Shown: positions 1-6,924 of the stretch, in pieces
How positions within the stretch are numbered: position 1 is the first letter of the stretch
How the letters are laid out: each line of letters opens with the position of its first letter
NCBI RefSeq assembly: GCF_014297335.1
Contig: NZ_JACOQH010000001.1
Span: 124,001-188,000, forward strand
Reading direction: 5' to 3'
DNA length: 64,000 nucleotides
From: Roseburia_D yibonii
GTDB taxonomy: Bacteria; Bacillota; Clostridia; Lachnospirales; Lachnospiraceae
Program-made: the position numbers and the translations under genes
Notes under the pieces: generated by a model
The model's input: only the letters and a program-made list of their open reading frames with translations
Database searches by the model: none
Told to the model about the DNA's origin: nothing

Positions 1-8
1 GCCTTTAC

Positions 9-692
9 CTATTTACAACACTTTTTACAAGCGGTGTATTTCTTCTTTGCTTGGCTTAGCGGTATGCTCTTTGGGTTTTTCATTCCCGAACAGTTAGGCT
101 TACTATGGTATTTTTTGTTGCTACGGTCTACATATACTGTAGTTTCTCCCGTATGCTGGCTTACGCTGGGCGTTGCGTCCTCGATTACGTCAAGCTCTAT
201 ATTGCACCCGAACGTCTGTACCCCCCCCCCAGAAATTTCCAGTATTTCTGCGGTGTAGCGGGCTTTCGGGTACTTTCTCGCTAAGTCCCCCGCCAGTTCT
301 GCCGATAGATTGCCTATTACCTTATCGCCCCACTTTACGTATGCGGCAGGCTCTCCGTTGTATGTGTACTTTTCTACTGTAATATCTTCACTACCGGACA
401 TTTTGCTTAAAATATCCTGCCTGTTTTCTCCGTCCTCATTATTGAACGTCACGCCTACTACTTTCGTTCTGATTGTATCTAAAACCCTGCTACCAGATGC
501 GGCGGCAGGCGCTGGTGTTCTGTTTCCGTTCTCTTTTCCTGCGCTTTTCTTTTTCAGTCCAAAATAGGCGCATACTGCCGCAATCACAATACAACCCACC
601 CCACCTGTTATATTTCCAGACGGCAGCGCCGTTAAACCGCTTACTGCAAATAATGCAGCCACTACCAATAAAATTACCTTTTTCTTTGTCAT
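9..692 (-). CDS. Membrane-anchored HIRAN-domain protein with Cys/His tail
   Basis: A 227-aa protein with two N-terminal hydrophobic segments (about residues 5-23 and 31-46), a Lys-rich linker, a HIRAN-like domain (about 75-170, starting TKVVGVTF and containing YVKWGDKVIGNL), and a C-terminal putative metal-binding tail (H196, C201, C222, C225, C226). HIRAN domains are known from DNA-repair helicases, where they bind DNA ends. A membrane-tethered version is unusual. It is the last gene of a four-gene operon with the XRE regulator and two tiny membrane proteins, apart from the structural genes, as expected for a lysogenic-conversion or immunity cargo gene. Function is not known. The start ATG follows GAAAGCGAGG. 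Confidence 0.7.
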   Translation of the reverse strand: MTKKKVILLVVAALFAVSGLTALPSGNITGGVGCIVIAAVCAYFGLKKKSAGKENGNRTPAPAAASGSRVLDTIRTKVVGVTFNNEDGENRQDILSKMSGSEDITVEKYTYNGEPAAYVKWGDKVIGNLSAELAGDLARKYPKARYTAEILEISGGGVQTFGCNIELDVIEDATPSVSQHTGETTVYVDRSNKKYHSKPNCSGMKNPKSIPLSQAKKKYTACKKCCK

Positions 693-713
693 AGTAAGCC
701 CTCGCTTTCGTTT

Positions 714-911
714 CTACTTCAATTCTAAAATTTCATCAGCAGAGGCGTTAAGCTCTCTGCAAATTTTCGCAAGTGTTATTGCGTTTGGCGTAAGCTCGTT
801 GTTTTCCCAGCGGCTTATATCTTTCTGGTATACTTGCAGGCGCTCTGCAAGTTCCTTTTGCGTCACGCCTGCCGCTTTTCGTGCTTTTTTAATGTTTTCG
901 CCTAAATTCAT
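714..911 (-). CDS. XRE/Cro-CI family transcriptional regulator (65 aa)
   Basis: A compact single-domain helix-turn-helix protein. The motif GVTQKELAERLQVYQKDISR spans the recognition helices, followed by WENNELTPNAITLAKIC, typical of the HTH_3 fold. It has no oligomerisation or peptidase domain, so it looks like a small Cro-type or immunity regulator. Its start overlaps the stop of the upstream 32-aa gene (ATGA), so translation is probably coupled. The operon promoter about 370 bp upstream carries a palindrome between -35 and -10, a plausible autoregulatory operator (inference). Whether this is the master repressor is unknown because the left end of the prophage is missing. Confidence 0.85.
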   Translation of the reverse strand: MNLGENIKKARKAAGVTQKELAERLQVYQKDISRWENNELTPNAITLAKICRELNASADEILELK

Positions 912-1006
912 GCCTTACCTCTCTTTTCTCTTGCCCTCAAAATGAAAGCAACCAGCAGCTTTACCAGTCCTACTGCTACTAAAAATACTCCTAATTTTAA
1001 AAGCAT
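908..1006 (-). CDS. Putative 32-aa membrane protein
   Basis: A short ORF beginning MLLKLGVFLVAVGLVKLLV, with one hydrophobic helix and a basic C-terminus (RAREKRGKA). Its TGA overlaps the ATG of the XRE regulator in an ATGA arrangement, supporting translational coupling. The ribosome-binding site is weak (GTAAAGAG). No family is recognised. It could be a leader ORF whose role is to drive translation of the regulator. Confidence 0.45.
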   Translation of the reverse strand: MLLKLGVFLVAVGLVKLLVAFILRAREKRGKA

Positions 1007-1045
1007 ACTCTTTACTCGGCTTTGGGTTTGTGTTATATTTCTTAT

Positions 1046-1094
1046 AGGCGGCGGGCTTATCGCCCGCCTGTTGGTTAGGGCTTTCGCCCTAACC
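1046..1094 (-). other. Two adjacent stem-loops in the XRE operon
   Basis: Read on the minus strand, a perfect 9-bp stem (GGTTAGGGC / GCCCTAACC) closed by a GAAA tetraloop overlaps the stop of the 39-aa gene. It is followed at once by a second GC-rich stem (GCGGGC/GCCCGC core). Neither has a downstream T-run, so they look more like mRNA processing, stabilising or partial-termination structures than intrinsic terminators. Confidence 0.6.
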
Positions 1095-1208
1095 TATGTA
1101 CTTACCAATTATGATAAGTATTGTTCCTATGATTAAGTCTATCACTGCACTGATTGCCAATTCTTGCCAGTTGATAGGCTTTTTCTTTTGTTTCTTTTTC
1201 TTACCCAT
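1089..1208 (-). CDS. Small basic single-TM phage protein (39 aa)
   Basis: The protein starts MGKKKKQKKKPINWQELAIS, a strongly basic N-terminus followed by one hydrophobic segment (DLIIGTILIIIGKYIG) that ends the protein. The ATG is preceded at good spacing by AAAGGAG. Small proteins of this layout recur in Firmicutes phages and mobile elements; I believe they resemble the DUF6019 type, from memory. It is the first gene after the consensus promoter of this operon. Function unknown. Confidence 0.6.
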   Translation of the reverse strand: MGKKKKQKKKPINWQELAISAVIDLIIGTILIIIGKYIG

Positions 1209-1272
1209 TGTGCCGTTTCTCCTTTCCAGTGGCTTTACCTCTTATTTGTTCTTATCTCCTTTCCATGATTTT

Positions 1273-1301
1273 ATTATATACCTTTTTCGGTATATTGTCA
1301 A
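1273..1301 (-). promoter_or_regulatory. Consensus sigma-A promoter overlapped by a palindromic operator
   Basis: On the minus strand: TTGACA, a 17-bp spacer, then TATAAT, a perfect match to consensus. The spacer and the first half of the -10 element contain the palindrome ATATACC-N6-GGTATAT (1276-1295). A protein bound there would block RNA polymerase. It drives the 39-aa, 32-aa, XRE and HIRAN genes. Binding by the downstream XRE protein is inference. Confidence 0.85.
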
Positions 1302-1331
1302 CGCTTTTATGCAGAAAATCCTATAAAATTG

Positions 1332-1370
1332 CAAAAAAATAGAGGGCAGACAGCGAACCGCCCACCCTCG
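1332..1370 (-). terminator. Intrinsic terminator after the endolysin gene
   Basis: Minus-strand stem with GAGGG / CCCTC outer arms around a GC-rich centre, followed by TATTTTTTT. It ends the late operon directly after the endolysin stop codon and isolates it from the next promoter. Confidence 0.8.
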
Positions 1371-1375
1371 AAAAC

Positions 1376-2785
1376 TTAAGCTAATCTTGTGGCATAATCT
1401 AAGCTAATCCAGCCTGCGCCACTCTTCAAGCGTCCCCAGCCAACGCTTGCACCCTGTCCGGCTTTCACTTCCACAATGGTAAATACTCCCTTTCCTGTGG
1501 TTTCTCCCGTCTTTGCATAGTTCGTGCCTGCTCCTGTTCTGATATTAAGGTCTAAAATATCTACCTGTACGCTAAACGGAACGCCTGCGCTTGCCTGCTG
1601 CCCTGCTGCGGTATATACCGCCTTGCCGTTATCATCATATACAGTATAGCCCGCCTTGCAAGCGCTCTTTGCATTTTCCAGCGACGTAAACGCCCCCAGC
1701 TGGCTTGCTGCGTCCGTCCAGCTCTTGCGCACTCTGTAATACTTTGTACCGTTTCCTGCTGCATACTTTTTATAGTATCCCTCGCCGTACTCTGCACGCT
1801 TTTTCTTTACTGTTTCGCTCTGGTCTGCTGGCTTTTCATATCCAGTAAGAACGGCATCAGATGCAGCACGCACGCTGCCCGCCTTTTTCAGTGCGTCCAT
1901 TACTGCTGTGTATCCCTGCAATTCTTCCCATAAAAAGCCCAGCTGCATATTAAGGTCTGCAATGGATGCGCCCGCCTGTTTTGCATGATTAAGCAACGCC
2001 TGCTTTCTGCTCCAATACGTCCACTGCGCCAGCCCATAGCCTGCACTGTCCTTTACAAAATTGCCATAGCTGCCATTATCCACCGCTGCTGTATATTCTG
2101 CGTCCGTCTTACCCAGCTTATTGTTATAGGTGTTCTGTAAGTTGTTCGGCATAAGCCCGCTTTCAGCATACAGATTACCCATAATACCAGCCACGGCATA
2201 AGCATTTAAGCCCTTTCCTGTAAGAAAATTCCAGATTGTTTTTTCATTGCCGCCCTGCGGTGTTTCTGCCTGCCCGCTGATTTTACGCTTAAACTCGTCC
2301 CATGTGTGGGCGCTGGTGTTATATACATACGGGTTAGGGCAAATCTTGCCCGTTACGTCGTAATGTCTGATTACATGAGATGCAGGCACGCCGTATTTAT
2401 TCATAAGGTAACGGGTAAGCTCTGCCGCTGCCTCTACTGTTGCGTCCTCAAAATACCAGTCTTTATCTGTTGCGCCCATGCTCTTTGTGTTTTTCTTCCT
2501 TACGCACATTTCAATACCGATACTATTAGCGTTTCGGCACTCTGCGTGCTTATAGCTCGACGCTCCGCAATGCCACGCTATATTAGCGTCCTCTACGCAC
2601 TGCCATACCTCGCCGTTAAATCCTACAAAGTAATGCGCCGACGCATTTCTATTGCCGCCGCCATAATATCGGCAGTTGTCCTCTGCGCCGCCCAGTGCGC
2701 CTACATAATGGATAACAATATACTTAATTCTGGAAACGCTGCCCTTATTGAAATTGTACTTACTTATCTTTCTGTTAATGTTCAT
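1376..2785 (-). CDS. Endolysin: amidase_2 plus phage tail lysozyme plus SH3-like domain
   Basis: Peptidoglycan hydrolase for host lysis, about 469 aa from the chosen start. Domains in order: an N-acetylmuramoyl-L-alanine amidase of the zinc amidase_2 type (IVIHYVGALGG, HYFVGFNGEVWQC, AWHCG, HVIRHYDVTGKICPNP); a phage lysozyme-like domain (GIMGNLYAESGLMPNN, GYGLAQWTYWSRK); and a C-terminal SH3-like cell-wall-binding module (LNIRTGAGTNYAKTGETTGKG). The reading frame is open 16 codons further upstream, but MNINRKISKYN is preferred because GGCAGGAAAT precedes its ATG. It follows the holin gene and ends the late operon. Confidence 0.93.
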   Translation of the reverse strand: MNINRKISKYNFNKGSVSRIKYIVIHYVGALGGAEDNCRYYGGGNRNASAHYFVGFNGEVWQCVEDANIAWHCGASSYKHAECRNANSIGIEMCVRKKNTKSMGATDKDWYFEDATVEAAAELTRYLMNKYGVPASHVIRHYDVTGKICPNPYVYNTSAHTWDEFKRKISGQAETPQGGNEKTIWNFLTGKGLNAYAVAGIMGNLYAESGLMPNNLQNTYNNKLGKTDAEYTAAVDNGSYGNFVKDSAGYGLAQWTYWSRKQALLNHAKQAGASIADLNMQLGFLWEELQGYTAVMDALKKAGSVRAASDAVLTGYEKPADQSETVKKKRAEYGEGYYKKYAAGNGTKYYRVRKSWTDAASQLGAFTSLENAKSACKAGYTVYDDNGKAVYTAAGQQASAGVPFSVQVDILDLNIRTGAGTNYAKTGETTGKGVFTIVEVKAGQGASVGWGRLKSGAGWISLDYATRLA

Positions 2786-2863
2786 ATTTCCTGCCTTTCC
2801 GCATACAAAATAAGCGCCTGCGGTGTCCCGCAAGCGCTCTTTGCTGCTATGTCCTTATTATTC

Positions 2864-3352
2864 TTATCTTTCCTGTGTCCTGTGTTCCTCTACGTTGCCT
2901 GTGGTGCTGTCCCCGTCCAGTTCGTCTGTGTCCGGCAGTTCGTCCGTATACTTCGCCAGAAACTCCCGCACCTTTTCCCATACCTTTTTTACGGGCAGCC
3001 CGCATAATGCCATATTCTTAAAAATACTCACTACCTCATAGGCAATGTAAAGCAATGCGAAAAATTCAGCCACGCCCACGGTATCAAGCCCTAAATATGT
3101 ACGTGCCTGCTCCGGTATAAATCCGATTAAGTTAATCTTAATCAGTACGTCGATTGCCAGCATGAATACCAGAGAAATAAGCATACCTACTTTTCTGATA
3201 GCCCCGTCAATGCCTGCGCAGCTGTTAAATTTCTTCTCTTTGATTGCACGCAGCACGCCAAAAACCGTGTCGCACACAATCGCCAATACTACCAGCTGGA
3301 TAATTTTGTTATGTGCCGCCGCCTCAATAAATTCTGTAATAGTCATGTTCAT
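2864..3352 (-). CDS. Phage holin (toxin secretion/phage lysis family)
   Basis: A 162-aa membrane protein with hydrophobic segments near residues 15-35, 55-72 and 90-110. The signature IVCDTVFGVLRAIKEKKFNS and the pattern GAIRKVGMLISLV are typical of the holin_4_1/TcdE-like family. It forms lesions in the membrane that release the endolysin. The tail is acidic and polar. Its ATG overlaps the stop of the upstream 59-aa gene (ATGA), and the endolysin follows, giving the usual lysis cassette. A second Met at residue 3 is an alternative start. Confidence 0.92.
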   Translation of the reverse strand: MNMTITEFIEAAAHNKIIQLVVLAIVCDTVFGVLRAIKEKKFNSCAGIDGAIRKVGMLISLVFMLAIDVLIKINLIGFIPEQARTYLGLDTVGVAEFFALLYIAYEVVSIFKNMALCGLPVKKVWEKVREFLAKYTDELPDTDELDGDSTTGNVEEHRTQER

Positions 3353-3528
3353 AAATCCTGCCTTTCTCTTAATTGCAAATCTTTTGCCCGCTCTTTCAGC
3401 TCTGCGCCGTCGTAGCCTGCTGTCTGCTCCCAGCTTTCCAGAGTGGCTATTAAATCAGCAATAAGCCTGCTTTGCTTTTCTATGGTTTCCTGTTGTTCTT
3501 GTACTACCCTTAGTAAATTGCTACTCAT
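3349..3528 (-). CDS. Small helical protein before the holin (59 aa)
   Basis: Starts MSSNLLRVVQEQQETIEKQS and is rich in Gln, Glu and Leu with heptad-like spacing, so it is probably a short coiled coil. It has no hydrophobic anchor. AGGAG precedes the ATG at normal spacing, and its stop overlaps the holin start (ATGA). It sits between the DGR reverse transcriptase and the lysis genes. Such short coiled-coil proteins next to holins are common in Firmicutes phages. No specific function is claimed. Confidence 0.65.
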   Translation of the reverse strand: MSSNLLRVVQEQQETIEKQSRLIADLIATLESWEQTAGYDGAELKERAKDLQLRERQDL

Positions 3529-3552
3529 GTACTCGCTCCTGCATTCTGCCGC

Positions 3553-4614
3553 TTAAGCAGCCTTTTCTATGGCTGCCTCTGCCAGCGTTTCTATTTTCTT
3601 TCGTAGGTTGTAGCTGTCGGCGTGTCCTGCGTGTCCCGTCCAGCTCTGTATGCTCTTTTGTAACTGCTCTTTTGTGATTTTCCCGCTCTCGCACTTCTTG
3701 ATAGTACGCTTTATGCGCTTTATGCTGTCCTTTCGTACTTTCCTGTGCGTTGCCCTGTGTTTGTAGCCTACAAAGTCTATACCGTTCTTTGCTGCCAGCA
3801 TGGTAGTTTTCGGGTTAAACTCTAACTTAAGCTCTTCCCGTAAGAATTGCTCTATCCGTGCAAGCCAGTTGCGCAACTGTTCCTTGTCTGGGCTTAATAT
3901 TACAAAGTCGTCCATATATCGTATGTACGCCTCTACGCCCAGCTCATGCTTAATAAACTGGTCTAATGCGTCCAGATAGATATTTGCAAATAACTGACTG
4001 GTAAGGTTTCCTACTGGTATCCCTACGCCGTCCGGCATATTGCCGTTGTGGTCTATTATCCTGTCCAGCAATGCCAGTACCCCAGCGTCTTTTATAACCT
4101 TACGTATTTCAGTTTTTAATACCGCATGGTCTATGCTCTGGAAATAGTGGTGTATATCTGCCTTGATAGCATAAAGCGGCTGGTCTGGGTGGTATTTGTT
4201 CCACTCATACAGCCACTCTTTTAGCGTATCAGACGCAGCGTGCATACCTTTACCTTTCCGGCAGGCGTAAGACTGCGATATAAACCGCTTATCAAATATA
4301 GGCTCTAACACGTTGTTTATGGCGTGCTGTACCACCCTGTCATAGAACGGCAGCGCCATTATCTGCCGCTCTTTCGGTTCGTACACCTTAAAGTAATGGT
4401 ATTTGCTTGGCTCATAGGCAAGGTTTATAATATCTTCCCGCACCTTGTCTAAGTTTTCCTCTTTGTCTTTCGTAAAAATCAGTACGTCTTTTCTGTGGCG
4501 TTTACACTTTCTGGCTTTGTTATAGGCTTTCTGTATGTTTCCATAGTCACCCATAGCCTCTAAAAGCGTAATGCGCCGCCCGTCCTTATCGGTAATGTAT
4601 CCTACTCTCTTCAA
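3553..4614 (-). CDS. DGR reverse transcriptase
   Basis: A 353-aa reverse transcriptase of the diversity-generating retroelement type. It copies the template repeat RNA with errors at adenines, and the cDNA replaces the variable repeat. The catalytic core is complete: KADIHHYFQSID (first Asp, D153), IPVGNLTSQLFANIYLD (about 199-215, with the SQ characteristic of DGR enzymes rather than the SP of group II intron RTs), and RYMDDFVIL (YMDD at 233-236). There is no maturase or endonuclease domain, which also fits DGR RTs. Translation starts at TTG after AGGAG. It lies 170 nt downstream of the TR in the usual order target, avd, TR, RT. Confidence 0.97.
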   Translation of the reverse strand: MKRVGYITDKDGRRITLLEAMGDYGNIQKAYNKARKCKRHRKDVLIFTKDKEENLDKVREDIINLAYEPSKYHYFKVYEPKERQIMALPFYDRVVQHAINNVLEPIFDKRFISQSYACRKGKGMHAASDTLKEWLYEWNKYHPDQPLYAIKADIHHYFQSIDHAVLKTEIRKVIKDAGVLALLDRIIDHNGNMPDGVGIPVGNLTSQLFANIYLDALDQFIKHELGVEAYIRYMDDFVILSPDKEQLRNWLARIEQFLREELKLEFNPKTTMLAAKNGIDFVGYKHRATHRKVRKDSIKRIKRTIKKCESGKITKEQLQKSIQSWTGHAGHADSYNLRKKIETLAEAAIEKAA

Positions 4615-4784
4615 GTATTAAGCTCCTGCCTTTCGCCGTAGCTACTAACCAGCAGCCGTATTTTTTCTCTTTGCCTCACGGCGGGACAGCCACTCTGACT
4701 ATAGGATATTAAACACTCGGTCTTATCCCTTTCTAAGTCCTTGCCAGTATTCCGTAGAACTCTGTGCCTGTAATGTTCTCACTA

Positions 4785-4910
4785 AGTCACACGCCCCACG
4801 AGCGCCAATGTTCGTATTGACATTCCACGGGTAATTGTTGCAATTCACGGCACGAGCGCCGCAATTCGCCCCATTGTTCCAGTTGCCGCCCGCTATCAGC
4901 GCCGCCAGAG
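4785..4910 (-). repeat. DGR template repeat (TR)
   Basis: A 126-nt non-coding repeat lying 30 nt after the avd stop and 170 nt before the RT start. It aligns without gaps to the VR. The coding strand holds 26 adenines, clustered in AAC/AAT-type codons. If translated in the VR frame it reads GGNWNNGANCGARAV and then NCNNYPWNVNTNIG, the Asn-rich pattern expected of a template. The rest of the gene-free stretch 4615-4940 is probably part of the TR-containing RNA (the spacer needed for cDNA priming in studied DGRs). I see no ORF or terminator in it. Confidence 0.97.
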
Positions 4911-4940
4911 GCTGTAAGTAAGCAGCTGCCCCATATCCTG

Positions 4941-5297
4941 CTATTTTCTGGTCTTTACCTCTTCTATCAGTTCGCCCAGCATAACGCCTATTTCTTTCAG
5001 CTTGCGGCAGCTCTCGCCGTAGTGCCGTGCGTTCATAGCGCTATACTTCAAGTCATGCGCCAGCCGCAGCAATTCTTTACTTTCTTGCAATGCCGTATCT
5101 ACCGTGTATAAGTGGCTTTTCGTTGCCGTCTTATCCCACTTTATAACCTCTTGCAGCATTTCAAGAATTGCGTTTCTTGTCGCCGTCTGTAAACTGAATT
5201 TCTCATACTTTGGGTACTTCGTAAGCAGAGGGTAAATATATAGCAGAAAATCGTATATTTTCTGGTGTATAATATCTGTTTTTGTCTGTATGTCCAT
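4941..5297 (-). CDS. avd: DGR accessory variability determinant (Avd)
   Basis: A 118-aa all-helical protein with the features of the Avd/four-helix-bundle family: KYPKYEKFSLQTATRNAILE near residue 27 and LAHDLKYSAMNARHYGESCR near residue 78. Avd forms a basic pentameric barrel that binds the RT and the TR RNA and is required for retrohoming in the Bordetella phage system. Its place between the variable protein and the TR is the canonical one. Its ATG follows GGGGGTAAGG closely after the IMH hairpin of the preceding gene, so both genes probably share one mRNA. Confidence 0.93.
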   Translation of the reverse strand: MDIQTKTDIIHQKIYDFLLYIYPLLTKYPKYEKFSLQTATRNAILEMLQEVIKWDKTATKSHLYTVDTALQESKELLRLAHDLKYSAMNARHYGESCRKLKEIGVMLGELIEEVKTRK

Positions 5298-5315
5298 GCC
5301 TTACCCCCGTTTATC

Positions 5316-5336
5316 CGGCTGGGCTTTCGCCCGCCG
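5316..5336 (-). promoter_or_regulatory. DGR IMH-type hairpin with GAAA tetraloop
   Basis: Directly after the variable protein's stop codon the minus strand can form an 8-bp stem, CGGCGGGC with GCCC(A)GCCG and one A bulge, closed by a GAAA loop. In studied DGRs a hairpin/cruciform of about this stem length with a 4-nt loop just downstream of VR is needed for efficient homing. Position, size and loop all match. It does not occur after the TR, as expected for the target-only element. Confidence 0.88.
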
Positions 5337-5337
5337 T

Positions 5338-6480
5338 CTACAGAGAGTCACACGCCCCACGAGCGCCAACGGCCGTAGAGACACTCCACGGGCAAACGCT
5401 GCAACGCACGGCACGAGCGCCGCAACGCGCCCCATCGCTCCAGCTGCCGCCCGCTACCAGCGCCGCCAGAGAATATGCGTAATACTGGTAAATGTTACCA
5501 ACGTCGTAAGACTTCTCGCCTGTGTTCAATGGGCTTTTCTTGTCCCAGCCCCACGCTACGCTTGCGTGGTAGTCTGCATTTGTGGCGTGTTCCGCTCTTG
5601 TAATAAGCTCGTCCAGCCACTCCCAGACACGCCCCACGGCATCTACAACGCCCACGGAAGAAACGGCATTTACCACACTGCCTGTTACGCCCCTACCTGT
5701 GTTGCTGGTGGCGCTCCATGCGTTTGTATTTGCGTTATCCAGTCCGGCAGGGCTACCAAAAGCATAAGCGCAAAATTCCGCATAGTTCGGCAGACGCTTA
5801 CCGCTCTTTGCCAGACGTTCTACAAAGTTGTACCAGTTCATGCTTTCTGTACCCGTCATAGGTGCGCAGCCGTACTCTGATTTCAAGCCCTTTGCTCCGT
5901 CGTCAGAATTAAGGTAAATATCTACCCATGTGCCGCCGCCTAAATATACCATACCCTCTGGGCTGCATTTCGGGCGGTGTCCCAGTGTCCATACAGAACG
6001 TGGTACAATGCCGTTGCTTACTGCACTTTCCCAGCCAGTGCCAAAAATAACACTGCTGCCATTAAGTGGCTGTAAATTGCTGTCTACCTTGCGGCAGCGT
6101 CCATAATGAAAGCCGCCGATTTTACGGCTATTTGTAGCGTTCCAGCCTGTCGGGTATGTAGAGTTAAGGGAAATTACGTATTTCTCGTCTGCGCTGTCAA
6201 TTCTGCTGTCACAGATATATACGTAATAGTCCTTACCTACCGCAAAAGCGCTGCCTGCGTCCAGATTAGCAGCCGTAAGAATTGTATTTGCTGTCTTGAA
6301 AATTCCAGCGCCGCCCACGGCAATTACGCAACCCTCTACTACGGTCAGCTCATTTGCTCCGCTGGCGTAAATGTACTCATTGCTCGGTGCTACAATATCG
6401 CTGATTGTAGCCATTTTATTTACGTTCAAAAGCGCCCTTGCGTCGGTCTTTGTAACGTCGTCCACTAATAATCTACTCAT
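5338..6480 (-). CDS. DGR variable tail protein with C-type lectin-like C-terminus
   Basis: A 380-aa probable receptor-contacting tail protein. The N-terminal third is phage-specific (tail attachment). The C-terminal half has the formylglycine-generating/C-type-lectin fold signature seen in DGR targets: GRVWEWLDEL, then GGSWSDG, GARAV and GARGACDSL at the end. The variable repeat covers residues 337-379. Relative to the template, 13 residues have changed (342, 346, 348, 349, 352, 359, 361, 362, 363, 366, 368, 370, 371), mostly Asn to Ser, Asp, Arg, Val or Ala. The scaffold Gly, Trp, Arg and Cys residues are untouched. The ATG overlaps the end of the upstream 145-aa gene. It lies downstream of the baseplate genes, so it likely forms the tail tip. 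Confidence 0.93.
   Translation of the reverse strand: MSRLLVDDVTKTDARALLNVNKMATISDIVAPSNEYIYASGANELTVVEGCVIAVGGAGIFKTANTILTAANLDAGSAFAVGKDYYVYICDSRIDSADEKYVISLNSTYPTGWNATNSRKIGGFHYGRCRKVDSNLQPLNGSSVIFGTGWESAVSNGIVPRSVWTLGHRPKCSPEGMVYLGGGTWVDIYLNSDDGAKGLKSEYGCAPMTGTESMNWYNFVERLAKSGKRLPNYAEFCAYAFGSPAGLDNANTNAWSATSNTGRGVTGSVVNAVSSVGVVDAVGRVWEWLDELITRAEHATNADYHASVAWGWDKKSPLNTGEKSYDVGNIYQYYAYSLAALVAGGSWSDGARCGARAVRCSVCPWSVSTAVGARGACDSL
5346..5471 (-). repeat. DGR variable repeat (VR)
   Basis: The last 126 nt of homology to the TR, ending 6 nt before the variable protein's stop codon. It differs from the TR at 18 positions, all adenines in the TR coding strand. The 100 non-adenine positions are identical. 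New bases include G, C and T, so the change is A-to-N and not simple deamination. The stretch next to the stop codon is invariant, matching the initiation-of-homing end. Confidence 0.97.
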
Positions 6481-6910
6481 ACTGCTTTAATACTCCTTTC
6501 AGTGCTGCAATGTCGTCTGTTGTCATTCCTGCCACGGTGTCTGTGCGTTCCAGCGCAATTACCTTGCAGCCCGCTTTTACCGCTTTGGAAAGTGTAAGGG
6601 CTGTTCTGTCGTTTCCCGCCTCTCCTGCTGCCGCTGCCTCGTCGGTCTGGATATGTGTTACTCCCTGCACCGTGCCGGATACGTCGCCCGCTACAAATTT
6701 CATACCTACCGCTGCCTCGTCGCAGTAATATACCGTAACCGCCTTTTTCTCTTCCTCTACAGCTGCTACGCCGCACTCAATATAACGCTGATTCTCTGCG
6801 CTCTCGATTTTTGCCAGCAAATCCGCTGCCGCCAGTTCTCCGCTTGCTACCATAGCAAGGCAGTTGTAATAGTCCTCTTTTGTCTTTAATACTTTAGGAA
6901 ATCCTTTCAT
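6473..6910 (-). CDS. Hypothetical tail-region protein (145 aa)
   Basis: No family recognised with certainty. The N-terminus (MKGFPKVLKTKEDYYNCLAM) is helical, the middle (AVTVYYCDEAAVGMKFVAGDVSGTV) looks like beta structure, and the C-terminus ends in a short helix (DDIAALKGVLKQYE). It sits between the baseplate gene and the DGR variable protein and overlaps the latter by 8 nt, so it is translationally coupled to it. A role in attaching or assembling the variable protein is possible but unproven. Confidence 0.6.
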   Translation of the reverse strand: MKGFPKVLKTKEDYYNCLAMVASGELAAADLLAKIESAENQRYIECGVAAVEEEKKAVTVYYCDEAAVGMKFVAGDVSGTVQGVTHIQTDEAAAAGEAGNDRTALTLSKAVKAGCKVIALERTDTVAGMTTDDIAALKGVLKQYE

Positions 6911-6924
6911 GGTCTGCCGCCTTT

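Noticed and set aside
2306..3007. 233-aa plus-strand ORF
   Set aside because: It lies opposite the endolysin and holin genes, and its Cys/Tyr-rich composition is typical of antisense frames.
4785..4910. TR as a coding region or truncated second target gene
   Set aside because: It lacks a start codon and stands between avd and RT with the Asn-rich template pattern. It is a non-coding template.
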